Shown piece after piece: positions 33,359 through 42,035 of a stretch of 64,000 nucleotides of DNA. Position 1 is the stretch's first letter; each line of letters begins with the position of its first letter. This DNA is from an uncultured Acidobacteriota bacterium. GTDB taxonomy: Bacteria > Acidobacteriota > JAAYUB01. The translations under genes and the position numbers were made by a program. Under the pieces are notes generated by a model. The model was not told where the DNA came from and made no database searches. It saw nothing but the letters and a program-made list of their open reading frames with translations. Where the stretch lies: assembly GCA_937925645.1 (NCBI GenBank), contig CALAMB010000189.1:123569-187568 (forward strand), written 5' to 3'.

Positions 33359-34663
33359 ATGCAGCAGGGCGAAACAATCGATACGCGGATCGATGAATTG
33401 GGCACGCCCGGCATCGAATCGCGGATCCGCTACCGGCATTTTGTCGAGGAGTCGGACCGCGTGCTCTTCGATCTGTCGCTGGATCATTTTCGGCACTGCC
33501 TGGAGCAGGGCGCACAGCCGGTCAGCTTCGAGCCCGCCGGCCCCCGGCGGCGAATCTTCTTTGATCCCGCCAAGCTCAAGGCGGCCGTGGTCACCTGCGG
33601 CGGTCTTTGTCCCGGCCTCAACGACGTGATCCGGGCGGTGGTCAACGAACTGCATTACATCTATGGGGTTCGGACCATTTACGGCGTCAAGTACGGGCTG
33701 CAGGGCTTCATTCCCGAGTACGGCCACGATCTGGTGGAACTGACGCCCGACATGGTTGCCGACATCCACACCCAGGGCGGGACGATCCTGGGTTCCTCGC
33801 GCGGCCAGCAGGACATCAGCGCCATTATCGACTGCCTGGACCGGATGAACATCCGCCAGCTGTTCATGATCGGGGGAGACGGCACCCTCAAGGCGGCGCA
33901 GCGGATCTATCAGGAGATCTCCGATCGCCAGCTCAAGATCGCGCTGGTGGGAATCCCCAAGACCATCGACAACGACATCCACCTGGTGGAAAAGACGTTC
34001 GGCTTCGACTCGGCGGTGGAGGAGGCCGCCAAGGTCATCCAGTGCGCCCACGTCGAGGCCAAGGGCGCCCCTTACGGGATCGGCCTGGTCAAAGTGATGG
34101 GCCGGTGCTCAGGGTTCATCGCCGCCGCCGCCACGCTGGCGCTGAAAGAGGTCAATTACTGCCTGATCCCCGAGGTGGATTTCGACCTGGACGGCCCCGC
34201 CGGTCTTTTGGCGGTGCTGCGGGAACGACTCCTCGCCCGGCGCCACGCCGTGATCGTGGCGGCGGAGGGGGCCGGCCAGAAGTTCTTCGGCGACGCGGCC
34301 GGCTGCGACGTGGACGGCAATCCCCACATGGGCGATATCGGAACACTCCTCCGCGACCGCATCAACGGCCACTTCAAAACAAGCGGTCCGCCGATCTCGC
34401 TCAAGTACATTGATCCAAGCTACCAGATCCGCAGCGTGTCGGCGAACAGCAGCGATCACACCTACTGCGGCTTCCTGGCCCAGAACGCCGTCCATGCCGG
34501 CATGGCCGGGAAAACCGGTTTGGTGGTGGGTTCGTGGCACAACCAGTTCGTGCATGTACCCATGCGGGAGGTTGTCCGCAAGCGGCGCTTCCTGGATCCC
34601 CGCGGCACCATCTGGCTGGCCGTGCTGGAATCCACCGGGCAGCCCCCCCTCAACAACAAATAG
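33359..34663 (+). CDS. ATP-dependent 6-phosphofructokinase (PFK-A family)
   Basis: 434 residues, longer than the 320-residue E. coli enzyme and like the plant/spirochaete-type clade. Signatures: CGGLCPGLNDVIRAVV, FMIGGDGTLKAA (Gly rather than the second Asp of PPi-dependent enzymes, so ATP is the likely phosphoryl donor), and GIPKTIDNDI. VMGRCSGFIAAAA and CLIPEVDFDLDG also fit. It makes fructose 1,6-bisphosphate in glycolysis. GGAGGAAAGC precedes the ATG. Confidence 0.9.
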   Translation: MQQGETIDTRIDELGTPGIESRIRYRHFVEESDRVLFDLSLDHFRHCLEQGAQPVSFEPAGPRRRIFFDPAKLKAAVVTCGGLCPGLNDVIRAVVNELHYIYGVRTIYGVKYGLQGFIPEYGHDLVELTPDMVADIHTQGGTILGSSRGQQDISAIIDCLDRMNIRQLFMIGGDGTLKAAQRIYQEISDRQLKIALVGIPKTIDNDIHLVEKTFGFDSAVEEAAKVIQCAHVEAKGAPYGIGLVKVMGRCSGFIAAAATLALKEVNYCLIPEVDFDLDGPAGLLAVLRERLLARRHAVIVAAEGAGQKFFGDAAGCDVDGNPHMGDIGTLLRDRINGHFKTSGPPISLKYIDPSYQIRSVSANSSDHTYCGFLAQNAVHAGMAGKTGLVVGSWHNQFVHVPMREVVRKRRFLDPRGTIWLAVLESTGQPPLNNK

Positions 34664-34744
34664 TCCACACTCTGTCGTCAACCGAAGGTCCGGCCGATCT
34701 TGGGAGGAACAAGCGATGCCCGGCCGGTTCGACCGAGTTTCCGA

Positions 34745-34773
34745 TTGACAAATAAACGCTTTAAAATTAAAGT
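34745..34773 (+). promoter_or_regulatory. Strong candidate sigma70 promoter for the YrdC/YciO gene
   Basis: A perfect TTGACA (34745-34750), 17 bp, TAAAGT (34768-34773), in an AT-rich stretch 34 bp before ATG 34807. Confidence 0.65.
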
Positions 34774-34806
34774 AATAAATGAATTACACGCGCGTGAGGC
34801 CGAGTC

Positions 34807-35415
34807 ATGCTGCTGAAAATCAACCCGCACCAACCCCAGCTCCGGCACATCCAGAGCGCCGTGGATATTCTCCGGGGTGGCGGCGTCATCGCCTACCCCA
34901 CGGACAGCGTGTACGCCGTCGGCTGCTCCATTCTGGACAAAAAGGCCATCAACCAGTTGTACCGGATCAAGGACGAAGATCGCCACAAGCCGATGAGTTT
35001 CATCTGCGACAGCATCCGGATGGCCAGCCAATACGTTATCATCAGCAATTTTGCCTACCGGATCATCCGCCGCGTGGCTCCGGGCCCCTACACGTTCATT
35101 CTGGAAGCCAACAACATCGTGCCCAAGATCATGCTCACGAAGCGGCACACGGTGGGCATCCGCATCCCCAGGAACGCAATTTGCCTGGCCTTGACCGAAC
35201 GTCTGGAAAATCCCATCATCTCCACATCGCTGCATCCCCATTACGGGGAAAACATGCAGGATCCTGTGGAGATTCACGATCGCCTGAAGGGGGCCATTGA
35301 TCTGGTGATCGATGGCGGCGAGATCTACGCCGAGCCATCCACGGTGATCGACCTGACCGGACCGTCTCCCGAAGTGGTTCGCGAGGGAGCCGGCGACATT
35401 TCGTTCCTGGCCTGA
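34807..35415 (+). CDS. YrdC/Sua5/YciO family protein (threonylcarbamoyl-AMP synthase type)
   Basis: 202 residues. The core strands match the YrdC domain: GGGVIAYPTDSVYAVGC, IKDEDRHKPMSF, RRVAPGPYTFILEA, VGIRIPRN and the closing EPSTVIDLTG. The compact length without a C-terminal domain, and the order, are closest to YciO-type members. If it is the Sua5 function it makes threonylcarbamoyl-AMP for t6A tRNA modification; for YciO-like members that activity is less certain. A strong promoter precedes it, and the Rrf2 regulator follows 43 bp later. Confidence 0.82.
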   Translation: MLLKINPHQPQLRHIQSAVDILRGGGVIAYPTDSVYAVGCSILDKKAINQLYRIKDEDRHKPMSFICDSIRMASQYVIISNFAYRIIRRVAPGPYTFILEANNIVPKIMLTKRHTVGIRIPRNAICLALTERLENPIISTSLHPHYGENMQDPVEIHDRLKGAIDLVIDGGEIYAEPSTVIDLTGPSPEVVREGAGDISFLA

Positions 35416-35458
35416 TGCCGGCGGCCCATTTTCGGGCGGAGTTCGGTGGGAGAACCGC

Positions 35459-35917
35459 ATGAACATCACGACAAAGAGCCGGTACGGGCTGCGGGCGGTG
35501 CTGGACATTGCCTGCCATCAGGACGGCAACCACCAGCGGGCTGTCCGCAGGAAGGACATCGGAGCGCGCGAGGGCTTTTCCCAGGATTATCTGGAGCAGA
35601 TCCTCATCCGGTTGCGCGAGGCCAAGATTGTCCAGGCCTTGCGGGGACCCGGCGGTGGATATCGGCTGGCCCGCCCCCCTGATCAGATCACGGTCTGGGA
35701 GGTCATGGCCGCCTCCGAAGACCGGCTGGAATTTGTCCCCTGCCTGGAGCTGAACGAGCCGCAGTGCGGCCGCCACACTCACTGCTCGGCCCGGCAGGTG
35801 TGGCAGCGGCTCAATCGCATCGTCCAGGCGGAGATGAAGGCCATCACCATCGCCGACATCCTTGATGGCGCAACCGACCTTGACGTGACCGGCCTCGACG
35901 ACAGCCAGCCGGAATAA
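35459..35917 (+). CDS. Rrf2 family transcriptional regulator, probably with an Fe-S cluster
   Basis: 152 residues. The winged helix begins MNITTKSRYGLRAVLDIA and contains the Rrf2 wing GPGGGYRLARPP. Three Cys in the C-terminal loop (PCLELNEPQCGRHTHC) match the cluster-binding region of IscR and RsrR-type proteins. It probably senses iron-sulfur status or redox. No isc, suf or cysteine-synthesis genes are adjacent; the upstream gene is the YrdC/YciO member, so its targets are elsewhere. Confidence 0.88.
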   Translation: MNITTKSRYGLRAVLDIACHQDGNHQRAVRRKDIGAREGFSQDYLEQILIRLREAKIVQALRGPGGGYRLARPPDQITVWEVMAASEDRLEFVPCLELNEPQCGRHTHCSARQVWQRLNRIVQAEMKAITIADILDGATDLDVTGLDDSQPE

Positions 35918-36002
35918 CCTGTTTCCCGGTGACGGCTGCGGCCGGACCGGCCGGCCCTCATCCCGTTGATTGCATCAATTAGTGGAAGCCGCAGCCCGCG
36001 GC

Positions 36003-37559
36003 TCAGAGGAATTTGCGCGACGACCGGCCGCGCCGCAGCTCACCCAGATGGTCCCGGATCCGCCGGATCATCCGGGCCAGCACCAGGCGGTCTTCCCGGT
36101 TCACCGCCAGCCCGAACAGACAGGCTAGATAGACCAGACTGAAGATCGCCACTTCAAGAGCCAGCTCCAGCGGGATCGATCCCGCCAGCGGCGCTCGGCG
36201 CATCCAGAACAGGTAGAGCGCGGCCGGAACCGCCGCCAGCGTGACGGAAAGGACGCGCGGCGAGACGGGGAAAAAACCGTACAGTAAATACACTTCCACG
36301 GCCATTGCCAGTCGATACACCAGCCACGTGCCGGTGATGATCCAGGCCATGGCCGGGGCCCCGAACTGAGGCGCCAGCGCCACTGCGGCTGAAAGGTTCA
36401 GGCTGAACGCGGCCAGGGTGTTGACCAGCATGAGGCGGGAGTGGCCGCCCATTGACAGCATCGCTTCGGCAGGCCCTAGTCCGGCGACCAGCAGCGGGCC
36501 CAGCGACAGGACGGCGATATAGAACGATCCCGGAATGAATTGCGGACCCAAAATGGCCAGACACAGATCGGCTCGCAGGATGAGGAACAGGTAGCATGGC
36601 AGCGCCAGGCCCAGCGTCCACCGGCCCACTTCCCGGTAGAGGCTCCATGAGTCACCAAACCGTTTATCTGCGAGGAGCGTGGCGATGCGGGGGGTGGTGG
36701 GAGCCGCGAAGGCGCGCGGGATGACTTCAGGGATCAGCACGACCTTCAGCGCCAGCGAAAAGAGGCCCACCGTCGAGTTGTCGGCATAGACGCCCAGCAG
36801 GATGATGTCCACCCAGGTGAGCACGTTAGCCATGAGCATGGGGCCCACGAGGGGAAGCGAAAACAGGAGCAGTCGCCGCCCGTCGATGGCCTCGGCCGTG
36901 GTCGAAGGCGTCCGGCGCAGGAGCCGGAAGAACAGCAGCCCGGCGATGGCGGCGCAGGCGGCCATCGCCAGGGTGAAGCCGCCCAGCGCCGCGCCCAGGC
37001 CGAAGCCCAGCGCGAACAACCCGGCGAAAAAGACCAGCTTCAGAAAGGGCTCGAAGAGATATTTGACGACAGCGGTGTGTCGCACCACCCGCAAGGCCAG
37101 CGACATCTGGACCAGCAGGCCGCAGATGGCGGTGAACGGGATGGCGATTCCCACCAGCCACAGGGTCCAGGCCAGGTCGGGTTCGTGCATGAACAGGCCG
37201 GCCAGCGGACGGGCGAACACGATCAGCACCGCGCCGAAGAGCATCGCCACGGTGGTGCTCAGCGTCAGCGCGAAGCGGAACGTGCCGCGCAACCGCCCCC
37301 ACTGGCCGTGTTCGTACAGGACGCTCCCGTCGCGGACCACGCCCTGGGGGAGCCCCGCCAGCGCCAGTGTCGAAAAAATGTGTGTGAGGGAAACACCGAT
37401 GTTGTAAACACCGAAATGGGCGAGGCCGATCAGCTTGGGGACCAGAATGGCGAAAACAAAACCGAGCAGCTTGTCGAGGAACTCGAACACCAGGGTGAAC
37501 GCGGCGCCCTTGGCGACGCCGGGGAGCTGCTCGGCATTCAGGTCTGGCGGCTGGGACAT
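36003..37559 (-). CDS. Lipid-linked oligosaccharide flippase, MATE/MurJ/Wzx superfamily
   Basis: 518 residues with about 12-14 hydrophobic segments, and the typical repeat layout of MOP-superfamily flippases (for example KGAAFTLVFEFLDKLLGF, GLPQGVVRD, VLTWVDIILLGVYADN). I cannot separate polysaccharide-transporter (Wzx-like) from MurJ-like, though the GLxQ and STVGLF patterns favour PF01943/Wzx-like. The ATG lies inside the ffh stop (TGATG), so translation is coupled to ffh. A GTG at 37562 is an alternative start. Confidence 0.82.
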   Translation of the reverse strand: MSQPPDLNAEQLPGVAKGAAFTLVFEFLDKLLGFVFAILVPKLIGLAHFGVYNIGVSLTHIFSTLALAGLPQGVVRDGSVLYEHGQWGRLRGTFRFALTLSTTVAMLFGAVLIVFARPLAGLFMHEPDLAWTLWLVGIAIPFTAICGLLVQMSLALRVVRHTAVVKYLFEPFLKLVFFAGLFALGFGLGAALGGFTLAMAACAAIAGLLFFRLLRRTPSTTAEAIDGRRLLLFSLPLVGPMLMANVLTWVDIILLGVYADNSTVGLFSLALKVVLIPEVIPRAFAAPTTPRIATLLADKRFGDSWSLYREVGRWTLGLALPCYLFLILRADLCLAILGPQFIPGSFYIAVLSLGPLLVAGLGPAEAMLSMGGHSRLMLVNTLAAFSLNLSAAVALAPQFGAPAMAWIITGTWLVYRLAMAVEVYLLYGFFPVSPRVLSVTLAAVPAALYLFWMRRAPLAGSIPLELALEVAIFSLVYLACLFGLAVNREDRLVLARMIRRIRDHLGELRRGRSSRKFL

Positions 37560-39124
37560 CACTTTTTCTTTTTCTTGTGCTGGTCCTTCCGCGCCTTGCG
37601 TTCCGACTTGCGCTTGTTCTTGAGCTTTTTCCAGTCGTCTCCGCTTAGCGACTTGGTGGCGAATTCCGGCTGGAACTTCTTCTTGAAGGGATTCTTAAGT
37701 CCGGCCAGAAGGCTCTCGGTGTCCATGTCCGATTCCTCGGACATCATCTGGCGCATCTGCATCATCTGGTCGAGCTTCTTCAGGCCCGGAATGCGGCCGA
37801 GCAGGCCCGTGGACTGGCCCATCTGGGCGAACAACTTGCGCATGCTCTGGAACTGGGCGATCAGGTTGCGCACATCGTGGGGCTTGTAGCCCGAGCCGCG
37901 GGCGATGCGGGCCGCCCGGCTCTGATTGATGATCTGGGGCCGCTGCCGCTCCTGCGGGGTCATGGAGCCGATGATCGCCTCCATCTTGTTCAGCTCGCCT
38001 TCGTCCATCTGGACGCCGTTGGGGAAGGCGTCGGCCATGCCGGGGACGCGCTCCATAACCTCGTTGAGCGGACCCATCTTGCGGATGGTCTTGATCTGCT
38101 CCACGAAGTCCTTGAGACTGAACTCACCCTGCAGGATCCGAACGGCGTCCTCCTCGGCCTGCTTCTGGTCCACAACGTCCTGGAAGTCGCGCACCAGACC
38201 GACGATGTCGCCGAAGCCCAGAATGCGCGAGGCGAACCCTTCCGGCCGAAATTCCTCCAGCCGGTCCATTTGCTCGCCGACGCCGACGAATTTGATGGGC
38301 TTGCCGGTGACTTCCTTGACCGACAGGATGGCGCCGCCGCGGGTGTCGCCGTCGAGCTTCGTCATGATGAAGCCGTCGACGTTCAGGCGCTGGTTGAACG
38401 CGTCGGACATCCGCACCGCGTCCTGCCCGATCATGGCGTCGCAGACCAGCAAAATGTTGTCAGGGCGCGTCTCGCGCTTGATGTCCTCGAGCTCGCGCAT
38501 TAGGTTTTCGTCGATGGCCAGACGGCCGGCGGTATCGAGGATCACCGTGTCGCGGCCGGTCTTGACCGCTTCCTGGACCGCCTCCTTGCAGATCAGCACG
38601 GGGCCGAGGCCGTCGCGGATGAAGACGCCCACGCCCAGCTGTTCGCCGAGCACCCGCAACTGTTCCACGGCGGCGGGTCGGTAGACGTCGGCGGCCACCA
38701 GCATCGGGTTGCGACCCTGGTGCTGCAGCAGGCGGGCCAGTTTGGCCGCGGAGGTGGTTTTGCCGGAACCCTGCAGGCCCACCAGCATGACCACCGCCGG
38801 GCCGCTGGTGCGGAAGTGCAGGGAGGTGTCCACCGGCCCGAGCAGGCCGATGAGTTCATCCTCGCAGATCTTGACGAAAACGTCGGCGGGCGAGACCTTC
38901 ATCTTCTGGTCCTTGAACGACACCCGCGTCTGGACGATCTCGCCTACGGCCTTCTCTTTCACCTGGGCGAGAAACTTGCGGACCACGGGCAGGGCCACGT
39001 CCGCCTCGAGCAGCGCGCGCCGGACGTCGCCGAGCACGTCGTCGATTTTCTCTTCGGATAAAGTCTCGAGCCCCTGCAGCCGCTGGCGGAGGGTTCGGAA
39101 TCCCTGGGTCAAGCTTTCCAACAT
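37559..39124 (-). CDS. ffh: Signal recognition particle protein Ffh
   Basis: 521 residues. N domain (LTQGFRTLRQRLQGLETL), G domain with GLQGSGKTTSAAKLA (about 107), DVYRPAAVEQLR, DTAGRL and TKLDGDTRGG, and a Met-rich M domain ending about residue 480. The last 25 residues are unusually basic, with runs of Lys. It binds signal sequences and 4.5S RNA and targets membrane proteins to FtsY. AGGAGGG lies 11 bp upstream of the ATG. The downstream gene is a membrane flippase whose start overlaps the ffh stop. Confidence 0.95.
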   Translation of the reverse strand: MLESLTQGFRTLRQRLQGLETLSEEKIDDVLGDVRRALLEADVALPVVRKFLAQVKEKAVGEIVQTRVSFKDQKMKVSPADVFVKICEDELIGLLGPVDTSLHFRTSGPAVVMLVGLQGSGKTTSAAKLARLLQHQGRNPMLVAADVYRPAAVEQLRVLGEQLGVGVFIRDGLGPVLICKEAVQEAVKTGRDTVILDTAGRLAIDENLMRELEDIKRETRPDNILLVCDAMIGQDAVRMSDAFNQRLNVDGFIMTKLDGDTRGGAILSVKEVTGKPIKFVGVGEQMDRLEEFRPEGFASRILGFGDIVGLVRDFQDVVDQKQAEEDAVRILQGEFSLKDFVEQIKTIRKMGPLNEVMERVPGMADAFPNGVQMDEGELNKMEAIIGSMTPQERQRPQIINQSRAARIARGSGYKPHDVRNLIAQFQSMRKLFAQMGQSTGLLGRIPGLKKLDQMMQMRQMMSEESDMDTESLLAGLKNPFKKKFQPEFATKSLSGDDWKKLKNKRKSERKARKDQHKKKKK

Positions 39125-39156
39125 GGTGCGACAGCCCTCCTGCGAATCGAATGGCC

Positions 39157-39197
39157 ATTGTAATACATTTCGGCCGCCCGGGGGAATGGGTTACAAT
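39157..39197. promoter_or_regulatory. Divergent -10 elements between ffh and the adenosine deaminase gene
   Basis: ATTGTAA (39157-39163) and TTACAAT (39191-39197) form an inverted repeat. Each contains a TACAAT -10 facing outward toward ffh and add respectively. Clear -35 hexamers were not found. Confidence 0.35.
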
Positions 39198-39227
39198 AAA
39201 TGCCCCATTTCCCCGTTTGAGGTGCCC

Positions 39228-40466
39228 ATGAAGCTCCCGGTCGACCTGATCCGCCTTCTGCCCAAAACGGATGTGCATTTGCACCTGGACGGCTCCCTTC
39301 GGCCCGGCACACTGATCGAATTGGCCCGGGCGCACCAGGTGCAACTGCCGTCGGACACGGAGGACGGTCTTTTTGAACTGGTGTTCAAGGAACAATACGC
39401 CAACCTGACCGAGTACCTGCAAGGTTTTCAATACACCGTTGCGGTGCTGCAGGACCCTGAGTCGCTGGAGCGGGTGGCCTACGAGCTGATGGAGGACAAC
39501 ATCCTCGAGGGGGTCCGCTACATCGAGGTGCGTTTCGCCCCCCACCTGCACGTGCACCCCGGCCTCGGTTTCCAGGCGGTGCTCCAGGCGGTGGACCGGG
39601 GGTTGTCGCGGGCGGTCGCCCACTACAACAGTCGAAGCGAGGGCGTCCGGGACGGCCGGGAGCCGCGCTTCGCTTACGGCATCATTGCCTGCGCCATGCG
39701 CAAGTTCGAACCGGTTTACTCCGATTTTTATCGCCGGTTCTTCGAGTTGCACAGCTACTCGCCCCCCAAGCAGGTGTTCCAACTCGCGGCGGTGGAGCTG
39801 GCGCGGGCGGTAGTGGACATCCGCGACCGCTGCGGCGTGCCGGTTGTGGGCTTCGACCTGGCCGGCGACGAGTTCGGCTACCCGGCGGTGGACTTCAAGG
39901 AGGCCTACGACTACGTCCACCGGAACTTCATGAAAAAAACGGTCCACGCGGGCGAGGCCTACGGGCCGGAGAGCATCTTCCAGGCCATCACCGAGTGCCA
40001 CGCCGACCGGATCGGCCACGGCTGCTTCCTGTTCAGCGACGACATGATCCGCTCGCCGGAGATCACCGACCGGCAGGACTATGTGAAACGGCTCAGCCAG
40101 TATATCGCCGACCGGCGGATTACCATCGAAGTGTGTCTCTCAAGCAACCTGCAAACGAATCCCCAGATCCACAGTCTGGCGGAGCACTCCTTCGGGCGGA
40201 TGCGAGCGAGCAACCTGAGCTGCACCCTGTGCACCGACAACCGCCTGGTATCCCGGACCACCATGTGCCGGGAACTGGGTCTGGCCCTGGAGCACTTTCC
40301 CATCACGGCAAAGGAGCTCAAGGACCTGCTGGTCTACGGCTTCAAGCGGAGTTTCTATCCGGGGCCCTACGAGGAGAAGCGCCGCTACGTCCGCTCCGTG
40401 ATCAACTTCTACGAGGAGCTGCAGCGGCGCCACCTGCCCGAGACGGCGGCGGCCGGCGAAGCCTGA
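39228..40466 (+). CDS. Adenosine deaminase family protein
   Basis: 412 residues. It has the metal site KTDVHLHLDGSLRP, KTVHAGEAYGPESI with catalytic Glu, RIGHGCFL and the Asp ligand in TLCTDNRLVS. This is the adenosine/AMP deaminase fold. It converts adenosine to inosine in salvage, though adenine or related amines cannot be excluded. It carries an insertion between the first and second metal motifs (residues about 125-170), making it longer than the E. coli enzyme (333). ATG 39228 has GAGG 6-8 bp upstream. Confidence 0.88.
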   Translation: MKLPVDLIRLLPKTDVHLHLDGSLRPGTLIELARAHQVQLPSDTEDGLFELVFKEQYANLTEYLQGFQYTVAVLQDPESLERVAYELMEDNILEGVRYIEVRFAPHLHVHPGLGFQAVLQAVDRGLSRAVAHYNSRSEGVRDGREPRFAYGIIACAMRKFEPVYSDFYRRFFELHSYSPPKQVFQLAAVELARAVVDIRDRCGVPVVGFDLAGDEFGYPAVDFKEAYDYVHRNFMKKTVHAGEAYGPESIFQAITECHADRIGHGCFLFSDDMIRSPEITDRQDYVKRLSQYIADRRITIEVCLSSNLQTNPQIHSLAEHSFGRMRASNLSCTLCTDNRLVSRTTMCRELGLALEHFPITAKELKDLLVYGFKRSFYPGPYEEKRRYVRSVINFYEELQRRHLPETAAAGEA

Positions 40467-40511
40467 GGATCGGCCGGCCGACCGAGCGGAGTCAGCACCC
40501 AAACCGGGCGG

Positions 40512-40841
40512 TCAGTTCCGGACCGGAGCGTCCATCAGCTTCAGGCCGACGATCCCGGCTACGATCAGGAGAATGAAAAACCCGCGGCCCAGACCCACGG
40601 GCTCGCCGAAGAGGATCGCCCCGGCGGCCACGGCACCCACGGCGCCGATGCCGGTCCAGATGGCGTAGGCGGTGCCGAGCGGAATCTGCCGGGCGGCGAG
40701 TGCCAGGAAGAACAGGCTGAGCAACCCCACCACCACGGTGACGACGCTGGGGACGGGACGGCTGAAGCCGAGACTGTACTTGAGGGCCACCGCCCAGGTG
40801 ATCTCGCAGCCGCCGGCGATAAGCAGGTAGATCCAGGCCAT
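40512..40841 (-). CDS. sugE: SugE/Gdx-type SMR exporter (guanidinium exporter family)
   Basis: 109 residues with four membrane segments. The proton-binding Glu13 sits in GGCEITW, followed by ALKYSLGFSRPVPSV and IPLGTAYAIWTGIGAVGA. The SRPVPS and GIGAVGA forms are the Gdx/SugE rather than EmrE signature. Gdx members export guanidinium. It lies 11 bp downstream of the threonine aldolase gene on the same strand, at the end of the MocR-headed set. There is no room for a guanidine riboswitch directly upstream. Confidence 0.88.
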   Translation of the reverse strand: MAWIYLLIAGGCEITWAVALKYSLGFSRPVPSVVTVVVGLLSLFFLALAARQIPLGTAYAIWTGIGAVGAVAAGAILFGEPVGLGRGFFILLIVAGIVGLKLMDAPVRN

Positions 40842-40852
40842 GGCGCCCTGCC

Positions 40853-41914
40853 CTAGCAGCCGCCGGCGCGTACATCGACCAGCACCGCGTCCAGGCTGGC
40901 GATGACGCGGTCGATGTCCGCGGCGGTCACGTCGTGGTGGGTGACGAAGCGAACGAGACCGCCCTCTGGCGGGTAAGTCAGGATGCCGCGACGGCGCAGC
41001 GCCGCGACGAATCGCGCTTCGGGCTCCGCGCCGCAACCGACCCGGAAGCGGACGAATACCATGTTGATGTCCACTCGGTCCGGAGCCAGCTCCAGCTCCG
41101 GCCGCGCGGCCAAGGCCTCTGCCAGTCGCCGCGCCTGGCGGTGATCTTCGGACAGCCGTGGCACCATCTCTGTCAGCGCCACGATACCGGCCGCGGCGAG
41201 GATCCCCGCCTGGCGCATGCCGCCGCCCATGAGCTTGCGCATCTTGCGGGCGCGGTGGATGAAGTCGGTGTCACCCGCCACCATGGAGCCCACCGGCGCG
41301 GCCAGCCCCTTGGACAGGCAGAACATGACCGAGTCGGCCAGGCGGGCGATCGCCGCGGCCGACACGCCGAGACTGGCGGCGGCGTTGAAAATCCGGGCCC
41401 CGTCCAGGTGCACGGGGATGCCGAGGCGGCGGGCGTTCTCGTGGACCTCCGCCATCTCCTCGAGGGGCTGGACGGTGCCGTCCCAGACGGCGTTTTCCAG
41501 CGCGATGAGCCCGGTGTCCGGGAAGTGAATGTCGTCGCCCCGCCGGACGCGCGGTTCGATCTCCGCCCAGGTGATGGCGCTGGCCTGCGGCCAGATGGTC
41601 CGCAGCTGCACAGCGGAAAGCACGGCGGCGCCGCCCACCTCGTGCTGGACGATATGCCCCAGCTCCGACACGATCACCTCGTGGCCGGGCCGGCAGTGGG
41701 TCATGATGCACACCTGGTTGCCGAAAGTGCCGCTGGGGACAAACAGCGCCGCCTCCTTGCCCGTCATCTCCGCCGCCAGGGCTTCCAGTTTGTGGATGGT
41801 GGGATCTTCGCCGATGACGTCGTCACCCACCTCGGCGGTGAACATGGCCTGCCGCATGGCCGGCGTCGGCCGGGTGACGGTGTCGGACCGCAGGTCGATG
41901 AAACGCTCCGTCAT
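40853..41914 (-). CDS. ltaE: Low-specificity L-threonine aldolase (PLP-dependent)
   Basis: 353 residues. RSDTVTRPTPAMRQAM start, PSGTFGNQ, HLDGARIFNAAASLG, and the PLP Lys in FCLSKGLAAPVGS (about 200) are all typical. It cleaves threonine and other beta-hydroxy amino acids to glycine and an aldehyde. GAGGAGG precedes the ATG. It lies in the same-strand set MocR, aminotransferase, PhzF, LtaE, SugE; 121 bp separate it from the phzF-like gene, so it may also have its own promoter. Confidence 0.92.
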   Translation of the reverse strand: MTERFIDLRSDTVTRPTPAMRQAMFTAEVGDDVIGEDPTIHKLEALAAEMTGKEAALFVPSGTFGNQVCIMTHCRPGHEVIVSELGHIVQHEVGGAAVLSAVQLRTIWPQASAITWAEIEPRVRRGDDIHFPDTGLIALENAVWDGTVQPLEEMAEVHENARRLGIPVHLDGARIFNAAASLGVSAAAIARLADSVMFCLSKGLAAPVGSMVAGDTDFIHRARKMRKLMGGGMRQAGILAAAGIVALTEMVPRLSEDHRQARRLAEALAARPELELAPDRVDINMVFVRFRVGCGAEPEARFVAALRRRGILTYPPEGGLVRFVTHHDVTAADIDRVIASLDAVLVDVRAGGC

Positions 41915-42035
41915 GGTGCCTCCTCAGAAGTGTTGCTGTGCGACAGGGTATTTCAGCACAAACGGGCGCCGATGGCCACCCCGAAGCAGCGCGGTGCGGT
42001 TGCGGGAGGTGCCGTTGTGGAAAATGCGCCGTCTA

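Noticed and set aside
35966-35978. TTGAT-TGC-ATCAA dyad in the Rrf2/flippase gap
   Set aside because: Resembles an FNR box but has a 3 bp spacer and lies between convergent genes with no promoter to serve.
40470-40481. TCGGCCGGCCGA palindrome between convergent add and sugE genes
   Set aside because: A 12-bp GC palindrome is expected often by chance in such GC-rich DNA, and it lies where no promoter is needed.
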